Positions 24,306 to 36,946 are shown, counted from the stretch's first letter. The stretch: 64,000 nt of DNA from Cryptomeria japonica (GCF_030272615.1 NC_081412.1:546724202-546788201), one strand, 5' to 3'. Notes: generated from the sequence alone by a model not told the origin. A program made the numbers and translations.

Positions 24306-24677
24306 TGTTAGGGTTTCAAGTAGATCTGAAGAAAATATGAACTAACAATTATATGCATATTTAAATACAAAAGATAAAGAAATAAAATAGGACACAGATA
24401 ACATAGAGATTTAAGGTGGTTCACCCAAAATGGGTTATGTCCACCATACACAGCCGACCAATCTTTCTTATTATCCAGTAAAAATAGCACATCAACCTTA
24501 CAATTCCTTAAGCATCCCGACCGCTTATAACATGTGTTTTTAGGGCAAGAAACAAAGTCGGCCTTTTTAGGGTTTTATTACAATGTCAGTTTTCATCAAC
24601 AAAAAAAAAATGGCAAAACCGCCAAGGATATGTGCTGAGTGTACAGTACTTTGCTGATCAATCACCACATTTTAACA
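24306..24677 (-). repeat. Copia-2 3' LTR (372 bp)
   Basis: On the minus strand it runs TGTTAAAATGTGG to CTTGAAACCCTAACA. It differs from the 5' LTR by a few substitutions and by a short insertion including an A run near 24600. It contains GGTGGTTCACCCAAAATGGG, a reduced form of a block found in the longer LTRs. Confidence 0.95.
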
Positions 24678-25007
24678 ATCTCCCACTTGGAGACTAATTA
24701 GGCTCCACACCAAACAGGATCATACTTCTTCTTTTTGGATATAGATTCTCTAAATTTTATCTTCGAGTTTCCATGTGACTCACCAAATTTTCTTAGTTCA
24801 AACGCAACAATCTTTCGAACCAACATATCTCTTGTCACAGTACTTTGCTGATCAGTCACCACATTTCAACAATCTCCCACTTGGAGACTGATCAGGCTCC
24901 ACACCGAACAATCTCCCACTTGGAGATTTATTCTACATGACACCACTGTACATGTAACATCCATTGGAAAAAACACTAGGACTCGACTGGTATACATTCC
25001 ACAATTA
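24678..25007 (-). repeat. Copia-2 3' untranslated region with three polypurine-tract copies
   Basis: AATCTCCCACTTGGAGA (the tract in reverse) occurs at about 24677, 24870 and 24909. The second copy carries with it about 35 bases of LTR end (AGTACTTTGCTGATCAGTC), so a piece spanning the LTR/tract junction was duplicated about 195 bases inward. Only the copy at 24677 abuts the present LTR. Confidence 0.8.
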
Positions 25008-28000
25008 TCAATCAAGAAGACCAAGCGAAACTGATGAAGAAATCAGCTTCTCCTGTGGAATTGCCTTCATGAACATATCGGTAGGATTCTCACTTGTGTG
25101 AATCTTCTCAAGCCATAACTGACCCTCCTCCAAAACAGTCTGGATGAAGTGGTACATGAGCTGAATGTGCTTTGTACTTGAATGAAAAGTAGAGTTCTTC
25201 ACAAGATGAATGACACTCTAGCTATCAGTATACAATGGGTGATCTTCCTATGTTTGACCCAATTCCTCCAAAAAACATTGTAACCAAATCATCTCCTTGC
25301 TAGCTTTTGTAGCAACAACATACTTAGCTTCAGTGGTTGAAAGTGCAACAACCTTTTGCAGCCTAGAAATCCAACTGACTGTGGTTCCCCCTATAGTAAA
25401 ATCATACCCTGTAGTACTCCTCCATGAATCAATATCACCCGCTAGATTAGAGTCAACAAATCCACTCAGAGCAGCATTAGATCCTTTGAAACATAATGCC
25501 TTCGTAGTAGTTCCTTTCAAATACTGAAGAATCCATTTCATAGCATTCCAATTTTCCATACCCAGATTACTCATAAACCTGCTCACAACTCCCACTGCAT
25601 GTGCAATATCTAGCCTTGTGCATACCATTGCATACATCAGACTGCCAACAGCTGATGAATACGGGATGTTAGACATTTTATTAACCTCTTCCTATGCCTT
25701 TGGGCACATCTCCTTAGTCAATTTGAAATGACTAGCCAAAGGTGTACTAACTGCTTTTGCATCCTGCATGTTAAATTTTTTCAACACCTTCTTTATATAC
25801 TCACTTTGGGACAAATTCAAAGTTCTCTTTTTCCTGTCCTATGTAATCCTCATATCGAGAATTTGCTTAGCTGCACCCAAATCCTTCATAGTAAATGACC
25901 TAGCTAATTTTTGTTTAAGATCATTTATGTGTTGCATGTTAGACCCAACAACAAGCATGTCATCAACATAGAGCAATAGGATAATATAACTGCCATTATC
26001 AAATCTATTAAAATATACACAATGATCAGAATGACATCTATGATAACTGTGTTCAGCCATGAAACTATCAAATTTTAAATACCATTGTCGGGGTGCTTGC
26101 TTTAGGCCATACAGACTTTTCTTCAACCTGCACACCAAGTTCTCCTTACCTTTGACCTCATATCCCTGTGGTTGCAACATGTAAATTTCCTCCTCCAAAT
26201 CTCCATGGAGAAAAGCTGTTTTCACATCTAATTGTTCAAGATGTAAATCATCTGCAGCCACAAGACTAAGTACAGTTCTAATTGAAGTCATTTTTACAAC
26301 TGGAGAAAATATTTCATCATAATCTATACCCTTTTTCTGTGCAAAACCTTTTACCACAAGTCTGGCCTTATATCTTTTCTGACCTCCTTCCTCCTCTTGC
26401 AGCCAATAAACCCATTTGTTAGGCAAGACTCTTTTTTCTATAGGTAAAGGGACTAAGTCCCAGGTCTTATTTTTCATCAAGGAGTCCATCTCCTCTTTCA
26501 TGCCTCGCTCCCACTGTTGTTTGGCATCCATCTCCATTCCTTCTTCATATTCTTCTAGTTCACCAGAATTAGTTAATAATATAGAATACAAAGAAGAAGA
26601 AAATCTTTCAGGGGGTCTACTTGACCTCGTAGAATGTCTAACACTTGTAAGAGTTTGTGGGACATTCTGTTGTTGTTGAGCATCAGGTACTTGTGGCATT
26701 TCATTTTCAGGAATCTCATCCAACACCACATATTCTTGCTTGTCCTATTCATGCTTCTTTTCCTGCATCTATTCTTTATACATAACCTTTTCATTGAATA
26801 TAACATCTCTACTTCTAGTTATTTTCTTATTTTTAAAATCCCATAACCGATAGTCATATTCATCTATCCCATATCCAATGAAGGTACATTTCTAAGATTT
26901 AACATCAAGCTTGGTTCTATTTTCTTTATCAACATGGACAAAAGCTTCACAACCAAAGGTTTTTAGAAAAGAATAATTTACCTTTTTACCAGTCCATGCC
27001 TCCTTTGGAATACCACCATCCAAAGGGGTTGAAGGTCCTCTATTTATCAAATAGACAGTAGTATGTACAACATTTGCCCAAAAATGTAAGGGCAATCTAG
27101 CATGCAATCTCATGCTCCTCGCGCATTCCATGATAGTCCAATTCATTCTCTTTGACACACCATTTTCCTGTGGAGTTCCTGGAACTGTCTTCTACTTTCT
27201 AATCCCATTTAAGGAGCAGTAATCTTCAAATGCCTTGCTGCAATACTCACCTCCATTATCCAATTTGAGACACTTCAACCTTTTTCCTATCTCATTCTCA
27301 ACCAAAGCTTTCCATTTCTTAAAAGTTTCAAAAACATCTGATTTTTGCTTTAGGAAATATACCCATGTTTTTTCTGGTTGAGTCATCAATAAAAATAACT
27401 AATAACAAGAGCCACCAAGAGATGATACCTGAGTTGGTCCCCGTAAATCTGAATGCACAAGCTCTAACTTCTCACTCTTCTTCTCTTTCCCAACCTTGAG
27501 AAAGCTGACTCTTTTTTGTTTGCCATAAACACAGTTTTCATAGAACTCTAAATCAATCTTTTTTACTCCTGGCAATAGATTTTTGAAGTGAAGGATTTTC
27601 ATCCCTTTCTCACTCATGTGCCCAAGCCTATAGTGCCACATTATCGAATCTGTTCTTGCAACATCTATTGTTGCTATCCCTGCAGTAACTTTATCTGTAG
27701 CAGCTAAGGTAGAGTAAGTGTTACCAGTACACAGATATAATGTGCCTACCTTCGCACCTTTAGCTACTACTTATGATCCTTTACTGACCTTCCAGATAAT
27801 GTTTGAGAAGGTAACTATGCAACCTTCACTACCTAGCTTCCCTGCAGAAATTAAATTTCTTCTTAAGTTAGGAACATGTCTTACCTCCTGTAGAAACCAG
27901 TCATTTCCATTCTGCAACTTGATCTTTATCTTTCCTTTTCCAACATTTTGACAGGGCTCATCATCACCCAAATATACCTGTCCAAAATCACCTTGAACAT

Positions 28001-28942
28001 AATCTAGAAAATATTTTCTATGGGGTGTAGCATGAAATGAAGCCCCAAAATCTATTACCCAGGAATCATTAACATTATCCAAACATAAGATTAAAGCATC
28101 TTGTAAAGTATTACTTGCAATATTAGCTTCCTTATTGTCATTTTCATTTTTGTCTCCTTCTTTGTTTTTTCGAGACCAATAGTCTTTCTTTAGATGACCA
28201 GGCTTTCCGCAGTACCAACAATCTTTCTTTCCTCTAGATTGAGAGTGTCCTTTCTTTGACTTCCCTCATGACTTCTCATTCCAAGGGCCTTTTCCTCTTT
28301 CCTTTGATCTTCCTCTGTTCTCCACATTCAAAACACTACCCGATGATGTTGGAGTCTCACCTATGCTTTTCCTTCACATTTCCTCACTTAGAATAACACC
28401 AACAATATCATCAAATACCAAAGTATTTTTACCAGAGACAAGTTACTTATAGCCATAACCAAGCTATTCCAGCTTTCTAGCAAAGAACATAAAATCAAGA
28501 GAGCCCTAACCTCTTCTGCAAAGGTAATTTTTACCAAAGACAATTGACTGGTAATTGTATTAAATTCATTTAAGTGCTCCACTATAGATCCTCCCTCACT
28601 TATTTTCAAATTAAACAAATGCTTCATAAGAAATACCTTATTCAAAGCCGAGGGTTTCTCATATAGCTTAGCCAATGTCGCCATCAAATCTACAGCCATT
28701 TTTGCTTCTGTTATATTGAAAGCTACAGATGGTGCAAGGCACAATCAAATGGATCCCAGTGCCTTTCTATCTAAAATGTCCCATCCTTCATCTGACATTG
28801 TGGTCACTTTCTTTGCCTTTCCTTCTAATGGCCGCCACAAATCCTTTTGATACAGGTAATCCTCCATCTGCATTTTCCATAACTGATAATTCTGGTTGTT
28901 AAACTTTTCGACCTTGAATTTGGAATCCTCCATTGCTCCCAC
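25008..28942 (-). pseudogene. Copia-2 gag-pol, nearly collinear, with stops and catalytic losses
   Basis: Gag starts at ATG 28942 (MGAMEDSKFKVEKFN). One TGA near 28745 and one frameshift near 28440 precede the zinc knuckle (about 28179-28223), whose last Cys is Tyr (CWYCGKPGHLKKDY). From there to 25008 a single phase is kept. The protease is DFG instead of DSG (codon 28047-28049, C-to-T). The integrase has LVHSDLRGP and LDNGGEY. Reverse transcriptase has LEQLDVKTAFLHGDLEEEIY and YVDD at 25959-25970. RNase H has STTEAKY and a C-terminal SSSVSLGLLD. Several stops such as those near 27399, 26885, 25845 and 25205 fit C-to-T decay. The intact form would make a full replication polyprotein. Confidence 0.9.
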
Positions 28943-28980
28943 TCAAATCTGAAAGTCCTGCCAATTTACAGAAAACCTCG

Positions 28981-28991
28981 CTCTGATACCA
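28981..28991 (-). other. Copia-2 primer binding site (tRNA-iMet type)
   Basis: On the minus strand this reads TGGTATCAGAG, next to the 5' LTR end (CCCTAACA, 28994). It is complementary to the 3' end of initiator methionine tRNA, the usual Copia primer. Confidence 0.9.
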
Positions 28992-28993
28992 AT

Positions 28994-29354
28994 TGTTAGG
29001 GTTTCAAGTAGATCCGAAGCAAATATGAACTAACAATTATATGCAGATTTAAATACAAAAGATAACGAAATAAAATAGGACATAAATAACATTGAGATTT
29101 AATGTGGTTCACCCAAAATGGGTTACGTCCACCATACACAGCCGACCAATCTTTCTTATTATCCAGCAAAAATAGTACATCAACCTTACAATGCCTTAAG
29201 CATCCCGACCGCTTATAACATGCATTTTTAGGGCAAGAAACAAAGTCGACCTTTTTAGGGTTTTATTACAATGTCAGTTTTCATCAACAAAAATGGCAAA
29301 AAAAATATGTGCTGAGTGTATAGTACTTTGCTGATCAGTCGCCACATTTCAACA
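28994..29354 (-). repeat. Copia-2 5' LTR (361 bp)
   Basis: Direct repeat of 24306-24677, with the same ends and followed by the TCCAA target duplication. Confidence 0.95.
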
Positions 29355-30678
29355 TCCAACACCTTCAAGGTCATCAAGAATAGAGGAAAATGGGACATTT
29401 CAAGGAAGGATTATGGTTTGCATTTGTAATCTAGTTTTCAATTAAGCTTTTCAATTACATCTTAGTGTCTCATTATATGCGTATGCCTCCTATATACCAC
29501 ATTTTTAGCATCACACATCCTATTTGCCACATTACCTCAACAAAACCCATTCTCAGAGGAACATTGAAAGGCAGTACATGTGGTTGTCCGGAGAAACTAT
29601 AGATTCTGATAATAGTACTTACAGGATAAGGGATAAAATCATGTAATTCTTTGGGAATTATTGGCAGGTTTACTGTCAACCTTTGCCTCAACTTAGAAGA
29701 AAAACTATTATCAAATCTTACAAAGTTTGCCTCCTATCTATCTCAAGACATATCTGTGCTCCAAAGCTACGCTGGAATCTCATGGTTATCAATTGTCCTT
29801 TTGAGGTTCATGGTACCCTTAAAGTAATGTGCATTCCTAAACAGGAACATATACATGAGTAAGGAATAGAATAAGAATTTAGCACCAGCCACTTCATTCT
29901 TAATATCCTATAACCCCTCATGAATCTTTTCTTCAAGGTAAGGGGCAAAGTCGAAAACCACTGTATAATCTAGATGCTGAATTTGCATGGCCATGTACAT
30001 AAAATTAGGTGGCATCACTGTAATTGGATTAAAACCTGATATCTGACACAGAGAGAAGAAGGTAGCGTGAAAGTAGGGAGAAAAAGAACCAATTGGGAAT
30101 GGCTCCTATGAGCTAGGGCTGATATGGTATGTTGTACTCCCTGCTTTAGCCAAATGCATTGGAAGGAAATTATTTCTAATGAATTCCCTCATCTTATAGT
30201 ACTCTACTTTTTTCTCATTCAAATCTACCTACACTAGGCTTGCATATGGTTCATACATGTCAAAAACCTCTTAGAATTCTTCCCTTCTGATAGTCAACAA
30301 AATATCTCCATCATTTCCCCTAATAACCCTTAAGATAGGCTCATATCTATTTGCAATAACTTTGAGTAGGTCAATGTCAATGAAGACACCCGACACTACT
30401 AACTTATCCAAATCATACTGCTAGGGATTGGATAATGGGGAATGCAAGCTCCTTTGTCCATACCATAGTTTGAACATTTCTAGTCCAATCATTGGTACAC
30501 TAACATTCACCAAGCAGAATGCTTTATCGATTAACCATTCTGCTAGGGTTTTTCCTCTCACAAATTTCTACCCATGTTGTCTATCATTTATCGAGGGCTT
30601 CAATTGGTCCAAGAAATCATCATAGAGATTTATTTTCATGTAACCAATTTGTCCTAAATTTTTTTGTGAGGGGGCCAT

Positions 30679-31572
30679 TTTTTGAAACTAGGTTTTTCTA
30701 CTATAACTTTAAATTGAGGAAGAAAAGACTAGGGCTAACACAAGATTTAAATTACAACAATAATTTAAAAAAATTTCACTCTTCTTTGTTTATCTCTTAA
30801 CCCTAGAACAATTAAAATTCTTTTCTTATAATTTCATGCACAATTTATAACATCAATTTGTTTCAAGAACAGATGAAAGAGCTCAAACGAACTTACTATT
30901 TCGATTATACCATAGCAATTCTGTGTTGCAAGGAGTCATTTCAACCTTCTTCAGTAGCAGGAATATCTTCTAGATCTCTATGAAATCCTTTACAAATGAA
31001 GAACAAATTTTAAAAGTACTTTTATTACTGCCTAGAATGAAATGCAAATGTCTCATCCGCCATTAATACTCATGCGAGCAAAACAATGACTCTTAACTTG
31101 CATTTGAAAAGTTTAAAACTTGACCATTGATCATCCTCTAAGTTGGCAAATCTTACAGACCAAACCATTCAATCGGAGAGTTATTATCCAATGTGGCGAG
31201 TGGGTCCATCCTTGGCATGGCATGGCACATCCAACTCATTGTTTGTTTCACCACCTTTAGTGACCCCACCATCGGCTTTCCTTGGCTTGCCTTGGACACA
31301 TGGCATCATCTCATGATGTCACGGTCCATAATTTCCTCACGTCTTTTGATCGTGGGACCATGGAAATCATCAGATCTGCTCTTTGTTTACCTTCTATCTC
31401 CGTCAATCACTTAACAAAGGTTGCTAACTCATGATCATTTCTCAAACCGCAATTAAAACATTACTGCTTGATATAAGCACGTGCATAAATATTCATTTCT
31501 AGTAACTCGGGTTTTAACCACTGGGAACCGGTAACATCAAATATTTTGAAAAGTCAATTTGTTGGCTCGCCT
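30679..31572. other. Flank between element E and Copia F, no gene seen
   Basis: The first ~500 bases are AT-rich and would be the 5' leader of the E frame on the minus strand. No LTR or primer site for E was found here. At about 31296-31330 lies TGGCATCATCTCATGATGTC followed by A/G-CGGTC, which recurs just beyond the other side of Copia F (about 45169-45195). Target-site base run CGCCT (31568-31572) ends the stretch. Confidence 0.5.
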
Positions 31573-32021
31573 TGTTGGTGTAAATAAATATTCATCATGA
31601 ATATTATTAGACTTTACCTAAATTAACTTAGGATAATGCATCTCATTGTAGTTTGGATATGAGACACTTAGGGAAGTGTGCACATAGGGATACATCTTGT
31701 AGGAGAAATTCCACCTTTTCTGATCTTATTTTTTTGTTACACTCCACATTCGGTGGATCATCCACCTCTTGTGGAATATTATATTATTTCTCCTACCTAG
31801 CCCTAGTATTTCTTACCTACCCTTGTTTCTCATTGAGCCACATGTCATGATTATGTGCTCGTATATCCATGTGGTCTTGCCTATATAAACAGACTCATAT
31901 TCATTGTATTGGTTAATCTACTTGATCATTTGTATATTGATGAGAATATAGTTTGTTCTTGTCATTATACTATCTCTCTTTATGCTTTTCATTGTGCCCT
32001 TGATCTTGGAAAAATCTCACA
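31573..32021 (+). repeat. Copia F 5' LTR (449 bp)
   Basis: Starts TGTTGGTGTAAATAAATATT and ends AAAATCTCACA directly before the primer site. It repeats at 44765-45144. Confidence 0.9.
31881..31890 (+). promoter_or_regulatory. TATA box of Copia F LTR
   Basis: CTATATAAAC, conserved as CTATATAAG in the 3' LTR (about 45004-45012), fits a core promoter. Transcription should start near 31915, well before the LTR end. Confidence 0.65.
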
Positions 32022-32033
32022 TGGTATCAGAGC
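32022..32033 (+). other. Copia F primer binding site (tRNA-iMet type)
   Basis: TGGTATCAGAGC follows the LTR end with no spacer. It is an exact match to the initiator-tRNA complement. Confidence 0.95.
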
Positions 32034-33085
32034 TATTGGGGCTTCATTGATTAGTTTTGGGAGACATCTTGAAAGGCTTCTATTTTTGGATTTGAGGGAC
32101 TTCCCATTTTGGAGGCATCCTAGAGCGTTTTCAACCTCACCATTGCGTCTGAGAGGCCATTTCCATTAAAAATTGAGTATAAATTTGACCTATTTTGGCA
32201 AAAGTCTAATTTTGGGTGTTGGAGAAATTCTTTGCCCAATTTGGGCAGTATGGTATGGAATTTTCAGATTTTTTCAAAAAAATAAAAATAAAAAAAATCG
32301 TGAAAAATAATTTTCCAGTTGGTACCTTCTGCCCAGTCAGCAGCGCACTATTAGCCTGGTCCAGGGGTGCGACGACCATTTTTATGGTTAGATGGCCATC
32401 AAATTTAGCATAGTGTTTTTCTGATGTCAGCATTTAAAAAATAATTTAGACCCCTCTCTGTTGAGCAGTTTGGATTTTTGGGTCAACTTTGGAGGCTCAT
32501 AACTTGCTCAATTTTGCTTCGTTTTGGGTGCAATTTTTTTTTATTTGGGCTAATTTTTTGTGCTCTTCGTAGTGGTGAAGCTATTTTCTGATTTTGGTGG
32601 ACAAGTTGTTTGAAATTTTTGGATTCTCTCAGTCGTACCTATCCAATCCTCAATTTTTCAACTTTAAAGGTTTCGTTTGAGCTCATACGACCTTCTTTTT
32701 AGGTGCCATTTTTTTTGAAAGTGCATTTTTTTTGTCTACTTTCATAATCTATGATAACGTTTTAGAGATGTTGAGTGGATATTTACTTTTAGATATTGGT
32801 CCTTTTTGGCCTATTTGGCACTTGTAATTTGCTTGGATCTTAGTTTAGATCTCTTGCATTATTAGTTTAAGTCTCCTTTGGCCTCATTGAGGCAGTTGTA
32901 AAGTTGAAATCAGAAGTCCACTTTGCCATTTTTTGCAAGTGGCCCATTGTACACGCACTAAGTATAAAGTGCCAAATCATCATTATTTTTTTTTTGGGGG
33001 GGGGGGTTGTTTAATTGAGTGAATTTGAGGGGGTGTCTTGTGTGATTGTGCCTCTCTTTCCTTGTGCTCTTTCATTTTTGTTGCA
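32034..33085 (+). other. Copia F untranslated leader
   Basis: About 1 kb between the primer site and gag, with no supported coding frame. It includes a T run followed by about 11 G (about 32986-33006), a slippage-prone tract. Short frames here on both strands (32206-32433) are not conserved with anything else in the window. Confidence 0.6.
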
Positions 33086-36000
33086 ATGAGTCCTCATAAA
33101 TTTCCAGCTTTAACTCCACATAATTATGCTTCATGGAAAATTAAAGTATGGAGCAAATTAATGAAAAAAGGTCTCATGCATTACATAGATGGAACAATAG
33201 GAGCACCACTTGATCTTAAGGCTAATCCTAATTCTTAGTTAGAATGTTCACAAAGAATTGCATGGCTCTTGGAACTTTGCATATGTATCAGATGACCTCA
33301 TTTTCACATTGGAAGTGTACTAAAATCAAAGAGGCTTGGGATATGTTGCAAAAATTGTATGGTCAAGTTGATGAAATCAAAGGTTACAAGATTGACAATG
33401 AGCTTACCAACTTGGATCCCAATAATTTTCATACAATCCAAGATTATGTCACCAAAGAAAATGAGCTACGAGCAAAGCTTAAGGATTGTGGAATTGGCAA
33501 AAAGGATGCTCAGTTGATATTCAACTTGTTGGACAAGCTTGTACCAGAATATGCAACATTTGTTTCAAGCTTCCAAACTCATCGTTTGACTATGGGGAGT
33601 TCCTACATTATGCCTTCATTTGATGCTTTCATAGAAATGTTGATATTGGAACAATCTAAGTTGTTGAACATGGGACTTGTCAAGTCTTCAAAGTACAAGG
33701 CTTTGGTGGCTAATCAAGGGATTCAAGGCAAAGATTCCAACAAGAAGAAGAAGCAATCTAAGTCAAAACCATAGTAGGAAAAAGGACAATCATCCTCTCC
33801 ATCATAAGGCAATTTTTCATCCTCTTCCAAGAAGGGGACTCCACCTAAGAAGGATAAACCAACTTGTGCATAATGCAAGAAGTATGGTCATGATGAGCAT
33901 CAATGCCACACCAAGCAAGTTGATGAGTTGACAAATCTTCTTAAGAAAAACAACATCAACTTGCCATCCACCTACACAAAGAAGGATTCATCTCCTTCCT
34001 CTTCCTCTCAGTCTAAGGAAAAAGGGCAAGTATTTGTGGCAACAATAGGTTCTTCACAGTAGTGGATACTTGACTCAGGTGCCTCTTATCACATGGGTTC
34101 TACAAAGGAGCAATTTTCCTCATTGGAGCCATCCAAGGTACCTCACATTTACATGGGTGATGATAAACAAGTTGAGGTTGAAGGGAAAGGTTTAGTTGAC
34201 ATGGATGATGGAACATTTGAGAATGTTCTCTATGTTCCTAACTTGTCTACCAATTTTCTCTCTATCTACCAGATCACTCACTATGAGAATGGGAAAAAGG
34301 TTGATTTTGCACTTGATTCTATTGTGGTAAAGGAACTTGATGATGATGTCTTGGTAGTAGTGGGACAAGTCAATGAAAAATCAAGGCTTTATTCATTCTC
34401 CCACTTTGTGCCAAGTTCTCCTTCTAGGGCCTTGCTTACTCATTCAAATTGAGAAAGTAAGATATTGCATGAGCAGTTTGGCCACCTCAACTACCACTAT
34501 CTTCAGCAGCTCAGCACTAAAGACATGGTCATAGATCTACCTTGAATTACTTTATCAGAGGGTGTATGTTCAGGATGTTCCATGGGCAAGCATCCCGAGG
34601 AGAAATTTGATAAGGGGAAAGCTTGGAGAGCTTTGGAAGTTCTTCAACTTGTTCATAGCAATGTACTAGGTCCATTTCTAGCACCTTCATTTAGTAAGGC
34701 CCGCTATGTCCTCACCTTCATTGATGACTACTTCCGCTTCACTTGGGTCTACTTTCTTATTCATAAGAGTGAAGTATTTAACAGATTTTAGGACTCTAAG
34801 ACTCATGTGGAGAAGCAATCCAGGAAAGTGGTCAAGATTCTTCACACAGATAATGGAAGGGAATATGTGAACAAAAGACCTGAGGAGTTTTGTACATTTG
34901 AGGGGATTGATCTTCAGCATTCTGTTGCATACACTCCATAGTAGAACGGAGTTGCAGAGCACAAGAATATAACTCTCAAAGAAATGGCTAGCTTTATGAT
35001 ACATGCACGTTCTCTTGATCTCGCCTTTTGGGAAGAGGCTATTAGTTGTTCCACACACATCCAGAATTGGGTTCCTCATAAAGCTTTGCAAGGTATTACT
35101 CATTTTGAGGCTTGGGCTGGTAGGAAACTGATTGTGAGACATTTTAGAGTCTTTGGGTGTCTAGCATGGGCTCGCATACCTCCGTAGAAATGCAAGGCAT
35201 TGGAACCTCAGAGTAGGCCTTGTATTTTTGTTGGATATCTTGAGGGTGTTAAGGCATATTGGTTGATGGATCCTGAGACACATGAGGTGTTCATTGAGAG
35301 GAGTTTTCATTTTGAGGAAAGCTCTCCCAACTTAGCCTCTCTACCTCCTCCACCTTCCTCCATTGTGGATAGTGATGCTAGTGATTTAGATGATGAGACT
35401 CCTTCAACTCCGACTCGTAGGGTCCAATTGTAGTTAAGGAGCCTCGTTCTCCACCTCCACCTAGACATCGTTGGGCTCGACAGACACTTGAGTCAGTGGG
35501 TTCTCTTGTTGGGGATCCTTCAAATACATAGAGGACTTGATCACAGCATCAGGACCTTCCACATGCATTCATTGCTACCGCTTCTAATCCACAAACATTT
35601 TGGGAAGCATCAGGCGTTCTTGAGTGGGACTATGCTATGGAGGAAGAGTATAGTTCCTTGATGAGGAGCAACACATGGGAGTTAGTCCCTTTCCTAAGGG
35701 GAGAAAGATGGTTTGATGTAAGTGGATCTATCAAACCAAGTTTTCAATGGATGGTAGTGTGGATAAGTATAAGGCTTCGCTCGTTGCAAAAAGTTTCTCT
35801 CAGGTTCCAGGTGTTGACTATACTGAGACCTTTGTGCCTGTAGCCAAGATGAACTCCATTCGCTTGAAACTTGCTATTGCCACAACTCATGGTTGGGTTG
35901 TACATTAGATAGATGTGAAGAGTGCTTTTCTTCATGGGGATCTTGATGAGGAGATTTATATGGTGCAGCCACAGGGTTTCATCCAGGATTCTTCCTTGGT

Positions 36001-36946
36001 TTGTAGACTAATGAAATCTCTCTATGGCCTTAAGCAAGCCCCTAGGGCTTGGTATGCCAAGATGGATTCCTTTCTTCTCTCTACAGGGTTCACTAGGTGT
36101 CATTCTAATCCGAATGTCTAGATTTTGTGATAGGATGAATCACACTTGATACTTGTGCTCTATGTTGATGATTTGATCATTATTGGGAGCACCGCATCCA
36201 TCATTAGTTGTGTCAAATTTGATTTGTATGACAGATTTTCTATGATTGACTTGGGTCTTTTGCATTATTTTCTTGGGATAGATATTTCACAGTCATTTTT
36301 CGGGATCACTCTTTTGCAACCCAAGTATTCTCTTTATCTTCTTGCATGCTTTCATATGGTTGATTGTAAGCCTGCCCCGACTCCCTTTCTTCTAGGAATC
36401 AATCTTGAGGCTCGATGTTCTTCTCCACTAGTTGATACCACATTGTATCATCATCTTGTGGGTAGTCTCATCTACTTGACTCACACACACCCTAATATTT
36501 CATTTGTGGTTGGCATGGTTTCCCACTTCATGCAGGAACCACATGAGCTTCATTGGAAAGCTGCCAAACACATCCTTCATTACATACAAGGTACACATCA
36601 CTATAGGATTCACTATGAAGTAGGCACAAGACTTCGCTTGGTTGGTTACATAGACTCTGATTGGGCTGGCGATCTTCATGATCGTAAGTATACTTTAGGT
36701 TACAACTTTCACCTTGGTTAGGGCCCTATTTGTTGGCAAAGCAAGAAGCATCATTCTATTGCTCTCTCTTCGACTAAGGCTAAGTATCAAGGAGCTATTA
36801 ATGCAACAACTAAGACCATTTGGCTTCACCAGATTCTCACAGAGTTTGGGTTCACCACTCCATGACCGACAGTTCTACATTGCGACAATCAGGGTGTTAT
36901 TGCAATTTTTAAGAACCCAGTCCAGCACCGGCAGACCAAACACATC
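33086..36946 (+). pseudogene. Copia F gag-pol, broken by stops, frameshifts and insertion of G
   Basis: Gag starts at ATG 33086 (MSPHKFPALTPHNYASWK), with a TAG and frameshift near 33236. The knuckle at about 33865 reads C-A-stop-CKKYGHDEHQC. The protease has WILDSGASYHM intact. The integrase has its first catalytic aspartate changed (HSN at 34654-34662, normally HSD), HTDNGREY present and the third acidic site present. Reverse transcriptase shows [28 protein letters not shown] and YVDD at 36161-36172, with a frameshift near 35700. RNase H is cut at HRQTKHI by element G. About one dozen stops are present. This would be a complete Copia polyprotein apart from these lesions. Confidence 0.9.

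Larger units (their letters stand above)
24306..29354 (-). mobile_element. Copia-2, complete minus-strand element with perfect target duplication
   Basis: LTRs at 24306-24677 and 28994-29354 are close to identical and are flanked by TCCAA at 24301-24305 and 29355-29359. On the minus strand the 5' LTR is followed by a primer site matching TGGTATCAGAG and then gag-pol, and a tract (AAGTGGGAGAT) precedes the 3' LTR. It inserted into the solo LTR, so it is younger than that LTR and than element E. Confidence 0.95.
23400..29515 (+). repeat. Solo LTR (about 1,062 bp without its insert) in element E, split by Copia-2
   Basis: It starts TGTATACACC at 23400 and ends AGCATCACA at 29515. CATCC flanks it at 23395-23399 and 29516-29520. 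Removing it and one CATCC restores the E reading frame, which is independent proof of both boundaries. A TATA box (CTATAAATAT, 24058-24067) indicates plus orientation. A short inverted repeat TGACACTTGTC / TGACAAGTGTC lies at 23921-23952. There is no internal region, so it is the product of LTR-LTR recombination. It is interrupted at 24305/24306 by Copia-2. Confidence 0.85.
19289..30678 (-). mobile_element. Element E: candidate non-autonomous LTR element with large unknown frame
   Basis: An LTR-like block (19289-20688) is preceded on the minus strand by a purine-rich tract and by a long unknown reading frame. The frame runs from ATG 30678 to 20944 when the later insertions at 23400-29520 are ignored. 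The LTR shares conserved motifs with the LTRs of Copia A, B, C and D. A matching 5' LTR or primer site was not found beyond 30678, so the upstream boundary is unknown and a 5' deletion is possible. No polymerase is visible. The alternative is a decayed host gene next to an unrelated solo LTR. Confidence 0.5.
20944..30678 (-). pseudogene. Element E unknown protein, ~1,200 codons, split by nested insertions
   Basis: I do not recognise this protein. ATG 30678 opens a frame that runs to 29521 and resumes in phase at 23399 once the solo LTR and one copy of its CATCC duplication are removed. It then keeps the same phase to about 21390, where one frameshift occurs, and ends at TAA 20944-20946. The first ~560 residues look globular (for example VVFDFAPYLEEKIHEG, FYSLLMYMFLFRN). 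A long charged region follows with a poly-Asp stretch near 21700 and heptad-rich coiled-coil segments at the end (LLEKVVELESKLKELEDQL). More than twelve TAA/TAG/TGA stops interrupt it, consistent with CAA/CAG/CGA decay. Its architecture resembles the unknown frame of element D. Confidence 0.6.

Noticed and set aside
20944-30678. Element E frame as an ordinary host gene
   Set aside because: Kept open but not favoured: no intron signs, adjacent LTR and tract in the right place, similar layout to D, and many deamination-type stops.
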